A DNA stretch of 64,000 bases, from contig NC_133400.1 in the NCBI RefSeq assembly GCF_047511655.1, positions 7,026,001 through 7,090,000 on the forward strand, read 5' to 3'. Numbering within the stretch: the stretch's first letter is position 1; every line of letters starts with the position of its first letter. Positions 1 through 10,989 of the stretch are shown here, in pieces. This stretch comes from Castor canadensis. Taxonomy: Eukaryota > Chordata > Mammalia > Rodentia > Castoridae. Both the position numbers and the translations under genes were made by a program. Under the pieces are notes generated by a model. It was given only the letters and a program-made list of their open reading frames with translations. It did no database searches and was not told where the DNA came from.

Positions 1-600
1 TCCAACTCTCCAGGAGTGGTTGACAAACATCAGGTTGCCACATCCAGCTTGCCCTTTGGTTTGTGCAGCCCTTGGGATACGAACGGTTTTCCTCCATTTC
101 CTCTTCCATCTCCTTCTCCCCCACCAACCCCATCTCCTCCACATTTTTGAATGGTTGGGGGAGAAAAGGCCAAAGGAAAGATATTTCATGACACATGAAA
201 ATGATATAAAATTCAGTTTCCATTGTCAGTAATTAAGGTTTCTTGGAAGGCAGCCATGCTCACTTGTTTCTTGTTGTCTGTGGCTGCTTTTGTGCTGCAA
301 CAGTAGTGTTGAGAAGTTGGGACATGGACCATCTGGCTCACAGAATCAAAAATATTTTCTGTCTGGTCCTTTACAGAAAACCTTGGTTAACCTGTCCAGG
401 AGACTAGGGTTCTCCCATTTCAGTGTTTATCAGAACAACCTGGGGGTTTGTAATAGATGGTCAGCCCTTCCACTGTAGGTTCTCATTCAGCTGGTCTAGG
501 TCAACCTGAAGTCCCCAATGAGGCTACTGCAGCTGGATGGGTCCCTTACTTTGAGAGTTGCTGGTCCAAAGGTGAAGATGGTCTTTGAAGTCACAGGTAC
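1..600. other. Unique DNA, no gene seen
   Basis: This stretch has no recognisable repeat and no convincing exon. Open frames of 62 to 70 codons are present but lack supporting splice signals or family resemblance. Confidence 0.5.
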
Positions 601-619
601 AGCTGCATTGTTCTCAATC

Positions 620-728
620 TAGAAATGACCTCTTTGAGCCTGTCATTTGTCATGTGTAATATGGGGCTAATGACAATCTGGTCAGATTGTTGGGAGACTC
701 GGTAGAAAGTCTCTGAAAGTTCCCAGAA
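620..728 (+). repeat. MIR-like ancient SINE fragment
   Basis: The text resembles the central and 3' part of a mammalian MIR: a 'gtcatttgtcatgtgtaat' block followed by an A/G-rich 'atggggctaatgaca' block. It is diverged, so the call is tentative. Confidence 0.35.
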
Positions 729-751
729 CATGTCGTGGACATTTAATCAAT

Positions 752-1040
752 TGCTCTCTCCTCCTCCACCCCCTCCTCCTTCTCCATCTCCTCCTCCTCT
801 TCCATCTCTTCCTCCCCCTCTATCTTCTCCTCCATATCTCCTCCTCCTCCTCCATTTTCTCCCCCATCATCTCCTCCTCTTCCATCCCCTCCTCCTCCTC
901 CTTCTCTGCTCTTCCATTCTCTCCTCCTCCTCTTTCTCCATCTCTGCCTCTTCTTCCCTCTTTTTCTTCTCCCCCTCCTTCTCCTTCATCTCATCCTCCT
1001 CTTCTTCCATCTCCTCCCTCTCATCCGCCTCCTTCTTTCT
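752..1040 (+). repeat. Polypyrimidine (TCC/CTT)n tract
   Basis: About 290 bases of imperfect TCC, CTC and CTT repeats with only a few guanines and scattered adenines on this strand. It is open in one frame for 125 codons (730-1107), giving a Ser/Pro/Leu low-complexity peptide that is a by-product of the repeat. Long homopyrimidine tracts of this sort are known to be able to form triplex (H-DNA) structures. No coding role is supported. Confidence 0.9.
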
Positions 1041-2285
1041 CCAATGCTCTCTTCACACCCTTCTCTCTGAGAAGGCCTTGCACCTGCACCATCTTCTCAG
1101 TGACTGAGAACTGCCCTTCATCTTGAGGCTGCCTGGGCGTTTATAGCAGTGTGCCACGCTAGCTGTGTGTCCCCCCATCTTGTGCTTAGCAAGCATCCCA
1201 ACAGAGGCTGGGAAAACTATTCTCCCCTAATGTACTTGGGCACAAGCTGCATGTAAGGTTCCCTAGCAAGGAAGGGAATGAAGGTCAAGAACTAGGAAAG
1301 AGATCATCTTCCTCTGAGAAGTTCTCACAGCAAAGGTCAAGACTACATAACTGTAATCCAGTGGCCTTGTCTTTTGTCACAGAAAGGACAATAAAGGGTG
1401 AGTGCTTTGGAGACAAAGCTGTACTGAAATGTTTAAGGAACCAGGTATGAGTGCACTCAAAGGAAATCCAGGCAATTTGAGGGAAGCATTTATTAACCTT
1501 GGTTTTAAAACCAGGGTTAAAGGAAGCACACAAAAGTCTTTGTTTTCCACAGGATTTTTTTTCCCTGTAAAATATAACCATTTCTTCATAAAACTGTTGT
1601 GAGGCTCAAGTGAGATCATACAATGATTGTATTTGAAGATTATAAAGCATTTACCACGTTAAATCACAATCTAATTGGGGAACAGGAGCACAGCTGATTG
1701 GATGCATAGCTGAAGGTTCAGAGGATCAGGTGCTGCTTCGGGACTCCACCTCTTTCTGCCCTGGCCTCTGGGAATCTTTGCACTTTAATTTGCCTGTGAA
1801 GCTAATTATAGAGATGGCCTTTGACCTTCCCAAGCTCAAATTTCTTACTTTCTTTTTTGCACATGTGGCAGAACCTGAACGACGAAGAATTAATTCATAC
1901 AGCTTCCCTGCACAGAAGGTGCAAACCATAATTGCCTACTTCCTTGTAGCCCTTGTTAGAAAGACAGATTTTTTTTAAATCTTCCTTTACATTTATTGCT
2001 GTAACGTCTCCTTTCCATTTGCTCCTTGACTTCTTTAGCTGTGGCTACATCTGCAAATCATGTTTATTTGATAATTTTCTATTGAAAACATTTCAGGCAG
2101 TGGTGTTCTGGTAAGTGCAGAGGATGTGCACACATCAGCTTGTCAGCTTGTCATGGTACTATTGATACAGAGGGTGCATAACACATGTGCAAGTGATGGA
2201 AATATGCAACACTCTTCATTGTCAGTTCTCTCTAGCAGGTTGCTTTCTCAGAACACCTCGCTGATTTGTGTCCATTTCTTATTTT
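1041..2285. other. Unique DNA with one short palindrome
   Basis: No repeat family or exon is recognised here. The only structure seen is a 28-bp near-perfect palindrome at 1493-1520, which is described in the findings. Confidence 0.45.
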
Positions 2286-2510
2286 ATTTTTTTTTATTTT
2301 GGTAGGACTAGGGTTTGAACTCAGGGCTTCGTGCTTGCAAAACAGGTGCTATACTGCTTGAGCCACACCTCCAGACCATTTTGCTTTGATTTTTTTGGAC
2401 ATGGGAGTCTTATGAACTATTTATCTGGGCTAGCCTTGAACCACAATCCTTCCAACCTCAGCCTCCCAAGCAGCTAGGATTACAGGTGTGAACTACTGGT
2501 GCCTGGCTGT
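2286..2510 (-). repeat. Composite SINE, B1-like + ID-like
   Basis: Read on the minus strand this is a 7SL-derived B1-like unit (its 'cctgtaatcctagctgcttg' start lies near 2495) followed by a tRNA-like ID unit carrying the B-box type motif 'gagttcaaaccc', and an A-rich tail seen here as T-rich sequence at 2286-2300. Confidence 0.8.
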
Positions 2511-3100
2511 GTGGTGCCCTGCTGGAACTATTTCTTATTTTCATAGACAAGCTATGGTTGCGACTGACTGGCAAGTATAATTCTGCTATAAATGTTGGCT
2601 GGTATTTTCCTTTGTGGTAGCTACAAAGATGAAAGTGGAACAGCCCAAGATGTATGGAGTGGGGCTTGTCGAGAGTGGGTGTGACTCCTCTGTTGAATCA
2701 GATAGTAGCTTTTGAACACTTTAGAATATTTCCTTAATTTTTGTGGTATTATGACTAATTCTAATTGGAATTATCAGCATTTTTCTCCATCACTTTCTTA
2801 AGGTTAGCTGCTTTGTAGCTCTTTTCAGTGTCTGGGGAGTAAATACTCCCATTGTTACTTGCAAGTGGCCAATGAGTTGACTCTGAACGTGACATTGGGA
2901 GAAGAGGTTCAGTAGCACTGAGAACAGTGCCGGTGCAGTCTGTGATCAGAAGACTTCCAAATTCTTTGTGTCCCACGTGGAAGAATCCATGGTAGGACAC
3001 ATGGGTGCAAAGGGAGTTTATTAAAAGTTAGGGAAGATTAAAAAAAAAGTTAGGAAAGGGAAATACAAGAGTGTGCAGGCAGAGACAGTGTTTTTCTCTT
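2511..3100. other. Unique DNA, no gene seen
   Basis: No recognisable repeat or exon. Minus-strand open frames of 66 to 79 codons (2761-3000 and 3164-3364 nearby) lack any family resemblance. Confidence 0.45.
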
Positions 3101-3158
3101 TCTCAGGTACTTTTTGTTTTAATTTTTATTTTATTCACATGTGCTCTCAGGTACTTTT
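3101..3158 (-). mobile_element. Ultra-short L1 3'-tip insertion with TSDs
   Basis: A perfect 14-bp direct repeat, tctcaggtactttt, flanks 30 bases at 3115-3144. The inserted bases read on the minus strand as gcacatgtgaataaaat plus an A-rich tail, matching the extreme 3' end of the L1 copy that ends near 8050. This is an extremely 5'-truncated L1 retrotransposition event. Confidence 0.75.
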
Positions 3159-3534
3159 AAAACTTACACTAACCTATTCGAAGGGAGTAACCAGGTGATT
3201 CCCATCCAATAATCAATGAGTAGGGTGGAGCCTGGGCAGTTCCAGCCAGGTGATGGTGGTCCCTGAGCCAAAGCATGGTCAATCTGAGATGGAATATTTT
3301 TCCGTGAGTGCTGAACGTTCCCTAATTCTAGCCTGCCTCGGCACCACACAGGTACACTAGACAAATTTATCTCAAGAGCATAGATAACAGTAAGATGTAA
3401 TGAAACAGGCAGTGTTGAGTTTTTAGTGTTTATTGCCTTTGTTTTAATGTAATTATAGTTACGTATGATTTCATTTTATATGCAGATCATCCATACATCA
3501 GGATTTGTTTTGGGTATAATAAAAACAGTTAGGG
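3159..3534. other. Unique A/T-rich DNA
   Basis: No repeat or exon is recognised between the short L1 tip and the start of L1 copy A. Confidence 0.4.
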
Positions 3535-3640
3535 AAAAGACAGGCAGCACCAAACCACAGGAAAAGAAAAAGCAAGAAAGTAGAGAGTAACTTCAACTTA
3601 GGTACACACAATCAAACCTTCAAACAACTAAGACAACTAA

Positions 3641-6600
3641 ATGACAGGAATCACCACATACCTATCAGTACTAACACTTAATGTTAACGGACTTAATTCA
3701 CCCATCCAAAGGCACCATTTGATGAACTGGATTAAAAAGGAAGATCCAACAATTTGTTGCTCACAGGAGACCCAACTCACCGACAGAAATGAGCATAGGC
3801 TTAGGATGAAAGGCTGGAAGAAGATTTACCAAGCCAATGGCCCCCAAAACCAGGCAGGAGTAGCAATACTTATCTCTGACAAAGTAGACTTCAAACCTAC
3901 ATTGATCAAATGAGATAAAGAAGGACATTCCATACTAATAAAAGGGGAAATAGACCAAAAGGAAATAACAATTATCAACCTATATGCACCCAATGTCAAC
4001 GCACCCAATTTCATCAAACATACCCTGAAGACCTAAAAGCATATATAAACGCCAACACAGTGGTTGTGAGAGACTTTAACACCCCATTATCATCAATAGA
4101 TAGATCATCCAACAAAAAATCAATAAAGAAGTCCAAGATCTAAAATATACCATAGATCAAATGGACCTAGTTGATGTCACAGAACATTTCATCAACTTCT
4201 ACACGATATACATTCTTCTCAGCAGCCCATGGAACCTTCTCCAAAATAGATCATATCCTAGGGCACAAAGCAAGCCTCAGCAAATATAAGAAAATAGAAA
4301 TTATACCGTGCATACTATCTGATCACAATGCAATAAAACTAGAGCTCAACAACAAAAGTAAAGACAAAAATCATGCAAACAGCTGGACTAAATAACTCAT
4401 TACTTAATGAACAATGGATCATCAAGGAAATAAAAGAGGAAATTAAAAAGTTCCTGGAAGTCAATGAAAATGAAAACACAACCTACCAGAACCTATGGGA
4501 CACAGCAAAGGCAGTCCTGAGAGGAAAGTTTATAGCCATGAGTGCATATATTAAAAAGACTGAAAGATCCCAAATCAATGACCTAACGCTACATCTCAAA
4601 CTCCTAGAAAAACAAGAACAAGCAAATCCCAAAACAAATAGAAGGAGAGAAATAATAAAAATAAGAGCTGAAATCAACGAAATAGAAACCAAAAAAACCA
4701 TACAAAGAATTAATGAAACAAAAAGTTGGTTCTTTGAAAAAATAAACAAGATCAATAGACCTCTGGCAAACCTGACTAAAATGAGGAGAGAAAAAACCCA
4801 AATTAGTAGAATCAGGAATGCAAAAGGGGAGATAACAACAAACACCATGGAAGTCCAGGAAATCATCAGAGACTATTTCGAGAACCTATATTCAAATAAA
4901 TTTGAAAATCTTAAAGAAATGGACAGATTTCTAGATACATATGATCATACATATGATCATAGATACATATGATCATAGATACATATGATCATACATATGA
5001 TCATGATACATATGATCATAGATACATATGATCATACATATGATCATGAACCAAGAGGAAATTAATCACCTGAATAGATCTATAACACAAAATGAAATTA
5101 AAGCAGCAATCAAGAGTCTCCCCAAAAAGAAAAGTCCAGGACATGATGGATTCTCTGCTGAATTCTATCAGACCTTTAAAGAAGAACTGATACCAACCCT
5201 CCTTAAATTGTTCCACGAAATAGAAAGGGAAGGAAAACTGCCTAACACATTTTATAAAGCCAGTATTACATTTATCCCAAAACCAGGCAAAGATACCTCC
5301 AAAAAGGAGAACTATAGGCCAATCTCCTTAATGAACATTGATGCAAAAATCCTCAACAAAATAATGGCAAACCGAATTCAACAACACATTAAAAAGATCA
5401 TTCACCATGACCAAGTAGGCTTCATCCCAGGAATGCAGGGGTGGTTCAACATACGAAAATCAATAAACGTAATAAACCACATTAACAGAAACAAAGACAA
5501 AAACCACTTAATTATCTCAATAGATGCAGAAAAAGCCTTTGATAAGATCCAACATCATTTCATGATAAAAGCTCTAAGAAAACTAGGAATAGAAGGAAAG
5601 TTCCTCAACATTATAAAAGCTATATATGACAAACCTACAGCAAGCATTATACTTAACGGAAAAAAACTGAAACCATTCCCTCTAAAACCAGGAACCAGAC
5701 AAGGATGCCCACTATCTCCACTCCTATTCAACATAGTACTGGAATTCCTAGCCAGAGCAATTAGGCAAGAAGAAGGAATAAAAGGAATACAAATAGGTAA
5801 AGAAACTGTCAAAATATCCCTATTTGCAGACGACATGATCCTATACCTTAAAGACCCAAAAAACTCTACTCAGAAGCTTCTAGACATCATCAATAGCTAT
5901 AGCAAGGTAGCAGGATATAAAATCAACATAGAAAAATCATTAGCATTTCTATACACTAACAATGAGCAAACTGAAAAAGAATGTATGAAAACAATTCCAT
6001 TTACAATAGCCTCAAAAAAAATCAAATACCTAGGTGTAAACATAACAAAAGATGTGAAAGACCTCTACAAGGAAAACTATACACTTCTGAAGAAAGAGAC
6101 TGGGGAAGACTATAGAAAGTGGAGAGATCTCCCATGCTCATGGATTGGTAGAATCAACATAGTAAAAATGTCGATACTTCCAAAAGTAATCTACATGTTT
6201 AATGCAATTCCCATCAAAATTCCAATGACATTCATTAAAAAGATCGAAAAATCTACTGTGAAATTTATATGGAAACACAAGAGGCCACGAATAGCCAAGG
6301 CAATACTCAGTCAAAAGAACAATGCAGGAGGTATCACAATACCTGACTTCAAACTATATTACAAAGCAATAACAATAAAAACAGCATGGTACTGGCACAA
6401 ACACAGACATGAAGACCAGTGGAACAGAATAGAGGATCCAGATATGAAGCCACACAACTATAACCAACTTGTCTTTGACAAAGGAGCTAAAAATATATGA
6501 TGGAGAAATAGCAGCCTCTTCAACAAAAACTGCTGGGAAAACTGGTTAGCAGTCTGCAAAAAACTGAAACTAGATCCATGTATATCACCCTATACCAAGA

Positions 6601-7553
6601 TTAACTCAAAATGGATCAAGGATCTTAATATCAGACCTCAAACTCTACAGTTGATACAGGAAAGGGTAGGAACTACTCTGGAGTTAGTAGGTATAGCTAA
6701 GAACTTTCTCAATGAAACCCCAGCAGCACAGCAACTAAGAGATAGCATAGATAAATGGGACCTCATAAAACTAAAAAGCTTCTGTTCATCAAAAGAAATG
6801 GTCTCTAAACTGAAGAGAACACCCACAGAGTGGGAGAAAATATTTGCCAGCTACACATCAGACAAAGGACTGATAACCAGAATATATAGGGAACTTAAAA
6901 AACTAAATTCTCCCAAAACTAATGAACCAATAAAGAAATGGGCCAGTGAACTAAACAGAACTTTCTCAAAAGAAGAAATTCAAATGGCCAAAAAACATAT
7001 GAAAAAATGCTCAGCATCTCTAGCAATAAAGGAAATGCAAATTAAAACCACGCTAAGATTCCACCTCACCCCTGTTAGAATAGCCATCATTAGCAACACC
7101 AACAACAACAGGTGTTGGCGAGGATTCAGGGAAAAAGGAACCTTATTACACTGTTAGTGGGAATGTAAACTAGTATAACCACTCTGGAAAAAAATTTGGA
7201 GGCTACTTAAAAAGCTAAACATTGATCTACCATTTGATCCAGCAATACCACTCTTGGGGATATACCCAAAAGACTGTGACACAGGTTACTCCAGAGGCAC
7301 CTGCGCACCCATGTTTATTGCGGCACTATTCACAATAGCCAAGTTATGGAAACAGCCAAGATACCCCACCACTGACGAATGGATTAAGAAAATGTGGTAC
7401 CTATACACAATGGAATTTTATGCAGCCATGAAGAAGAACGAAATGTTATCATTCACTGGTAAATGGATGGAATTGGAGAACATCATTCTGAGTGAGGTTA
7501 GCCTGGCCCAAAAGACCAAAAATCGTATGTTCTCCCTCATATGTGGACATTAG
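3641..7553 (+). pseudogene. L1 ORF2 (endonuclease-reverse transcriptase), broken
   Basis: In a live L1 this protein nicks target DNA and reverse-transcribes the element RNA. The apurinic-type endonuclease part starts at 3641 with MTGITTYLSVLTLNVNG and has CSQET. It stops at TGA 3911-3913, then continues with DFNTP (the usual Gly before it is Arg here) and SDH near 4320, with 1-bp shifts around 4030-4140. A linker segment is open at 4373-4972. The reverse transcriptase is open at 5028-6500, with SPGHDGF, the FADD active-site motif at 5823-5834 and KYLGV. It ends at TGA 6498-6500; the same frame then goes on to 7553 with further stops near 7155 and 7179. The C-terminal Cys-rich region has CWRGF where copy B has CWRGC, so one presumed zinc-knuckle Cys is lost. 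Non-functional. Confidence 0.93.
4934..5047 (+). repeat. Palindromic tandem repeat inside L1 ORF2
   Basis: Copy B has a single gatacatatgatcat at the matching place (59661 onward), whereas copy A has about eight catatgatcat-type units, adding roughly 91 bases. The unit contains the perfect 14-bp palindrome catatgatcatatg. It separates the linker and reverse-transcriptase reading frames. Confidence 0.9.
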
Positions 7554-8050
7554 ATCAAGGGCAAACACAACAAGGGGATTGGACTTTGAGCACATGATAA
7601 AAGCGAGAGCACACAAGGGAGGGGTGAGGATAGGTAAGACACCTAAAAAACTAGCTAGCATTTGTTGCCCTCAACGCAGAGAAACTAAAGCAGATACCTT
7701 AAAAGCAACTGAGGCCAATAGGAAAAGGGGACCAGGAACTAGAGAAAAGGTTAGATCAAAAAAAGAATTAACCTAGAAGGTAACACCCACACACAGGAAA
7801 TCAATGTGAGTCAACTCCCTGCATAGCTATCCTTATCTCAACCAGCAAAAACCCTTGTTCCTTCCTATTATTGCTTATACTCTCTCTACAACAAAATTAG
7901 AAGTAAGGGCAAAATAGTTTCTGCTGGGTATTGAGGGGGTGGGGGGGAGAGGGAGGGGGCGGAGTGGGTGGTAAGGGAGGGGGTGGGGGCAGGGGGAAGA
8001 AATGACCCAAGCCTTGTATGCACATGTGAATAATAAAACAATAAAAAAAA
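7554..8050 (+). other. L1 copy A 3' UTR with G-rich tract
   Basis: Non-coding tail of copy A. A run of many G3-G7 blocks lies at 7928-8000, followed by 'gaaatgacccaagccttg' and a terminal A-tail after 'aataataaaacaataaaa'. G-rich tracts are a known feature of mammalian L1 3' UTRs. The same block recurs in copy B at 62553-62620 and, inverted, at 45705-45770. Confidence 0.88.
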
Positions 8051-9354
8051 GAGTTAAGAATACATCTTGCTTTCCCTCATGACTAGTGAGTGGTTTGAAC
8101 ACTATTTATTAATCTTTACTAAACTCCCTAATGATAGTGTTGTTCAAGATTGTTTAAAAATATGCTTTATTATTATTTTTAGAGCAGTTTTTGTTTTGCT
8201 GCATAGAAAATAGAGATATTTCATACATCCCTTCCCCCACTATCAACAGCCCCACCCGGTGACATTATTGCAGTTGGTGAAGCGCACGCTGACACTGGTT
8301 GTCACCCAGAACCCGTGCTTTATGCTGGGGTTCACTCTTGGTGCTGTGCATTCTGTCGTTCTGAATGAATGTGTGGTGGAATGTGTCCCCTTTGTAATGT
8401 CACCCAGAGTTGTTTCACTGCCCCCAACATCCTCTACGTGTGCTCTGCTGGGCCAGACCCAACTGACGCTTGACAGGTGTTAGGGTGGAGGGAGGGATGA
8501 ACGGGTGGCGCGCAAATCTGTTTTTAATCAACAAATGTCCTTAAATGTGCAAGGCACATCGTCTGCTCATGGTATACGTTTTATGAGCCAAGCACCACAC
8601 TTCAGTTGCTGATCTGAGAGCGCGCTGGGCCTCAGGTTCTTCATGGACCTTACATTCCAGCAGGGTAGACTGACAAAAAGACTGTGGATCTTAGCTGGGA
8701 CCCAACAGAAGTCCCAACTCCTTGCCCCCATTCTGGCCTCACTGCTTTCCCCTGCATTGGAGGGCTCTGCTAATCCCAGCTTGAAAACTGACTGGACTGT
8801 GAGCTACAGGATGTGGACCGTTTTTGTGATTATGCACACTGCCTTCAATCTTTTTGCACAGGATTCTTTGGTCACGTTATTTTCTTCCAGTAGTTTTCTC
8901 ACAGAGAATTTATGGAGTCAAAGGGTGTGATGATTTTTAAGGCTCTTGCTCTTTTTTGCCAAAACACTTTCCAGCTTGTCTGCCATGGGGACTGTTACAC
9001 CAGTGTGTCTCACCTTGGCAAGCATCGGTATTGGCGTTTCAAAAGCGTTTGCAAGTTTGATAGCTGAGACATTCTGCCCTGTTGTTTTATTTGCATTTCC
9101 TTGATTAGTTGAGTGCTGAACATTTTTTCATATTTATTAGTGTCATTTGCATTTTTTTTCTCTGAGTTGATGAGAATGGGACATTTTGAGCATAATTTAA
9201 GTAGAATTTTGAAAGAGATTAATGAATTTTTCCCCCCAAAATACCAGAATTGGAGTTGGGATGAGGTAATGGTCAATAAAAGCAGAATTCTGTAGAACCT
9301 ACTGGGTATCCAAGCCTGTATTTAATCTGGACATTTTACTATTCTTTTGTCTTT
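8051..9354. other. Unique DNA, no gene seen
   Basis: About 1.3 kb without a repeat I can name. Open frames reach 95 codons (8643-8930) but show no recognisable product or splice context. Confidence 0.45.
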
Positions 9355-9432
9355 GTTTTTGGTGGCACTGGGGTTTGAACTTAAGGCCTCATGCTTGCTA
9401 GGCAGGCGCTCTACACTTCAGCCCTGCCCCCA
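9355..9432 (-). repeat. ID-like SINE monomer
   Basis: The minus strand carries the tRNA-like ID unit, here with 'gggtttgaac' as the reverse complement of the B-box region and 'ggcaggcgctctac' from the A-box side. Confidence 0.8.
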
Positions 9433-9518
9433 AGTTCCATGTTACTACTTTCAATTTGCTAAATTATATCTTTTTTGCAAGTGTTGAAAAATAGTGCTTA
9501 AAAATTTAGAGTTAAAGG

Positions 9519-9640
9519 TTTAAGTATGAGAGCTGGGGCTGTGGCTCAAGTGGTAGAGTGCCTGCCTGGCAAGCTCGAGGCCCTGAGTTCAAACCCCAGT
9601 GCCACCAAAACAAACAAATGACAAAATTTAAGTATGAGAG
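9519..9640 (+). mobile_element. ID-like SINE with perfect TSDs
   Basis: A tRNA-derived SINE at 9533-9626, with the A-box region tggctcaagtggtagag, the B-box region gagttcaaacccc and an A-rich tail. It is bounded by a perfect 14-bp direct repeat tttaagtatgagag at 9519-9532 and 9627-9640. The intact duplication indicates a fairly recent L1-driven insertion. It is a Pol III type retroposon and not a tRNA gene. Confidence 0.93.
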
Positions 9641-9699
9641 GGAAATAAGATGGTGGCATTGCTTATTGGAAGGGAAAGACATGAAACTGGTTATAAAGA

Positions 9700-10035
9700 A
9701 AGCCTATGTAATGTGCTGAGTGTTGTGTCTTCCAAAATGCACTTGTGGAAGCCTCAGCCCATGATGGAATGGTGCCTGGCACAGGGTTCTTTTGGGGGTG
9801 ATTGGGTCACGAGGGTGGAGCCCTTATGAGTGGGGTTAGAAGAGATGCCTCTCTCTGCTCTCCTCCACGTGAAGACAAAAGAAGCCAGCCCTCTGCAAAC
9901 AGGGAAGCAGGTCCTCCCCAGACAACCCATCTGCCTTGATCTTGAACTTCTAGCCTCTCAGACTGTGAGAAACATTTCTATTATTGAAACCACTCAGCCT
10001 GTGGTACTTTGTTACAGCAGCCTGAGCTAAGATAG
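9700..10035 (+). repeat. MaLR/ERVL-like LTR relic (non-coding)
   Basis: Resembles ancient mammalian MaLR-type LTR sequence by the features 'ggtggagcccttatgagtgg', 'cttctagcctctcagactg' and the ending 'ggtactttgttacagcag'. No retroviral coding sequence is present. The subfamily is not certain. Confidence 0.5.
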
Positions 10036-10039
10036 ACTC

Positions 10040-10548
10040 TATTAGTTGAGGTTCTCTAGAGCAACGGAATCAATTGTACACGTGTATGTAAAATTATGAT
10101 CCAACAAGGAGATCTACTGTGTAGTGTGCTGACGGATGGGTCAGGAGGCTGAGAGAAACTCCCTGATCTGTCCTCTTCCAGCTGGAGAGAGCGTAAATGT
10201 GGATCGTCTTGAAGGCCCAAGAGCTAGAGAGCCGCCAGGAAGACTCCAGAGAGAGACTGAAGGTGAGAAGGAGGAGTGCAGAGAGTAGAAGATCAGTCTC
10301 AGTCAAACAGTCAGGCGGCAGGAGAGGTAGTTCAACTTTGTAGTGCTGCTCTGTTGGGTTCAGCCCCTGAGCGGCTTAGGCAGTTCCATCTGCATTGGGC
10401 AGAACTGTCTACTGCTCTCTACTAATCTCTCAGGATATAACGTCTCCCAAAAACGCTCTCACAGTCACACCCAGAAATGATGTTTGACCAGCTGTTTGGG
10501 CACTCCGTGACCCATTCAAGTTGACACTTGACACATAAAATTAACCAT
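10040..10548. repeat. Ancient mammalian interspersed repeat, class uncertain
   Basis: Begins 'ttgaggttctctagagcaac' and ends 'gttgacacttgacacataaa', features I associate with an old repeat widespread in placental mammals. I cannot name the family with confidence. Confidence 0.4.
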
Positions 10549-10551
10549 CAC

Positions 10552-10880
10552 AGACCCGGGTGAGGTGGCTCACCTCTGTAATCCCAGCTGCTTGTTTGGC
10601 AGAGATCGAGTGGATCTTGATCTAGGCAAAAAATTAGTGAGATTCCTTTCCTACAAATAAGCAGGGCAGTATTGATGCGTGTTGTAATTCCAGCTACCTG
10701 AGAGGCATAGGCAGGAGAAGTGCAGTCAGAGGCTGGCCCTGGCAAAAGACACAGAGCCCTAGCCAAATGATAATGTTTGGGAAAAATGAGTTGGGCATGG
10801 CTCAAATGGTAGAGTGCCTGTCTCGCAAGCACAAGGTCCCAAGTTCAAACCCCAGCACTGCCAAAAAGAGAAAAAAAAAA
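10552..10880 (+). repeat. Trimeric composite SINE (B1-B1-ID)
   Basis: Two successive 7SL-derived B1-like units (starts 'ggctcacctctgtaatccca' near 10567 and 'gttgtaattccagctacctg' near 10681) are followed by one ID unit with tggctcaaatggtagag and aagttcaaacccc, then an A-rich tail. Confidence 0.75.
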
Positions 10881-10989
10881 ATGAACCATTGCAGGATGAC
10901 AGTTAGGGGTTGGCAGAAGAGAAAACTGGGTAGTTTAATCACTTCATTTTCCACATCATGAATTTTTTTTTAATCTATTCTTTCTCATT

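Larger units (their letters stand above)
3535..8050 (+). mobile_element. L1 copy A, 5'-truncated LINE-1
   Basis: A non-LTR retrotransposon in sense orientation. It begins inside the last part of ORF1, at the position matching about 58256 of copy B, and runs through ORF2, a 3' UTR and an A-tail at 8043-8050. It is very similar along its whole length to copy B, so both belong to one young subfamily. The 5' UTR and most of ORF1 are absent, which is typical of incomplete target-primed reverse transcription. I see no clean target-site duplication: 'agttaggga' on the left and 'agttaagaa' on the right match only loosely. Confidence 0.95.

Noticed and set aside
730-1107. 125-codon Ser/Pro/Leu open frame
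   Set aside because: It is translated low-complexity pyrimidine repeat with no start context, splice sites or domain.
2274-2541. 12-bp repeat atttcttatttt around the SINE at 2286-2510
   Set aside because: About 19 extra bases lie between the SINE end and the right copy, and the motif is T/A-rich, so a true target duplication is not secure.
4483-4866. 127-codon antisense frame in L1 ORF2 (also 59210-59593)
   Set aside because: It is the reverse strand of the A-rich ORF2 linker and mirrors the sense frame; there is no evidence of use.
3535-8065. Target-site duplication for L1 copy A
   Set aside because: 'agttaggga' and 'agttaagaa' match only loosely, which is within chance for A-rich flanks.
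9533-9626. tRNA gene
   Set aside because: The A- and B-box motifs belong to an ID-like SINE with an A-tail and target duplications. No cloverleaf with a proper anticodon arm is evident.
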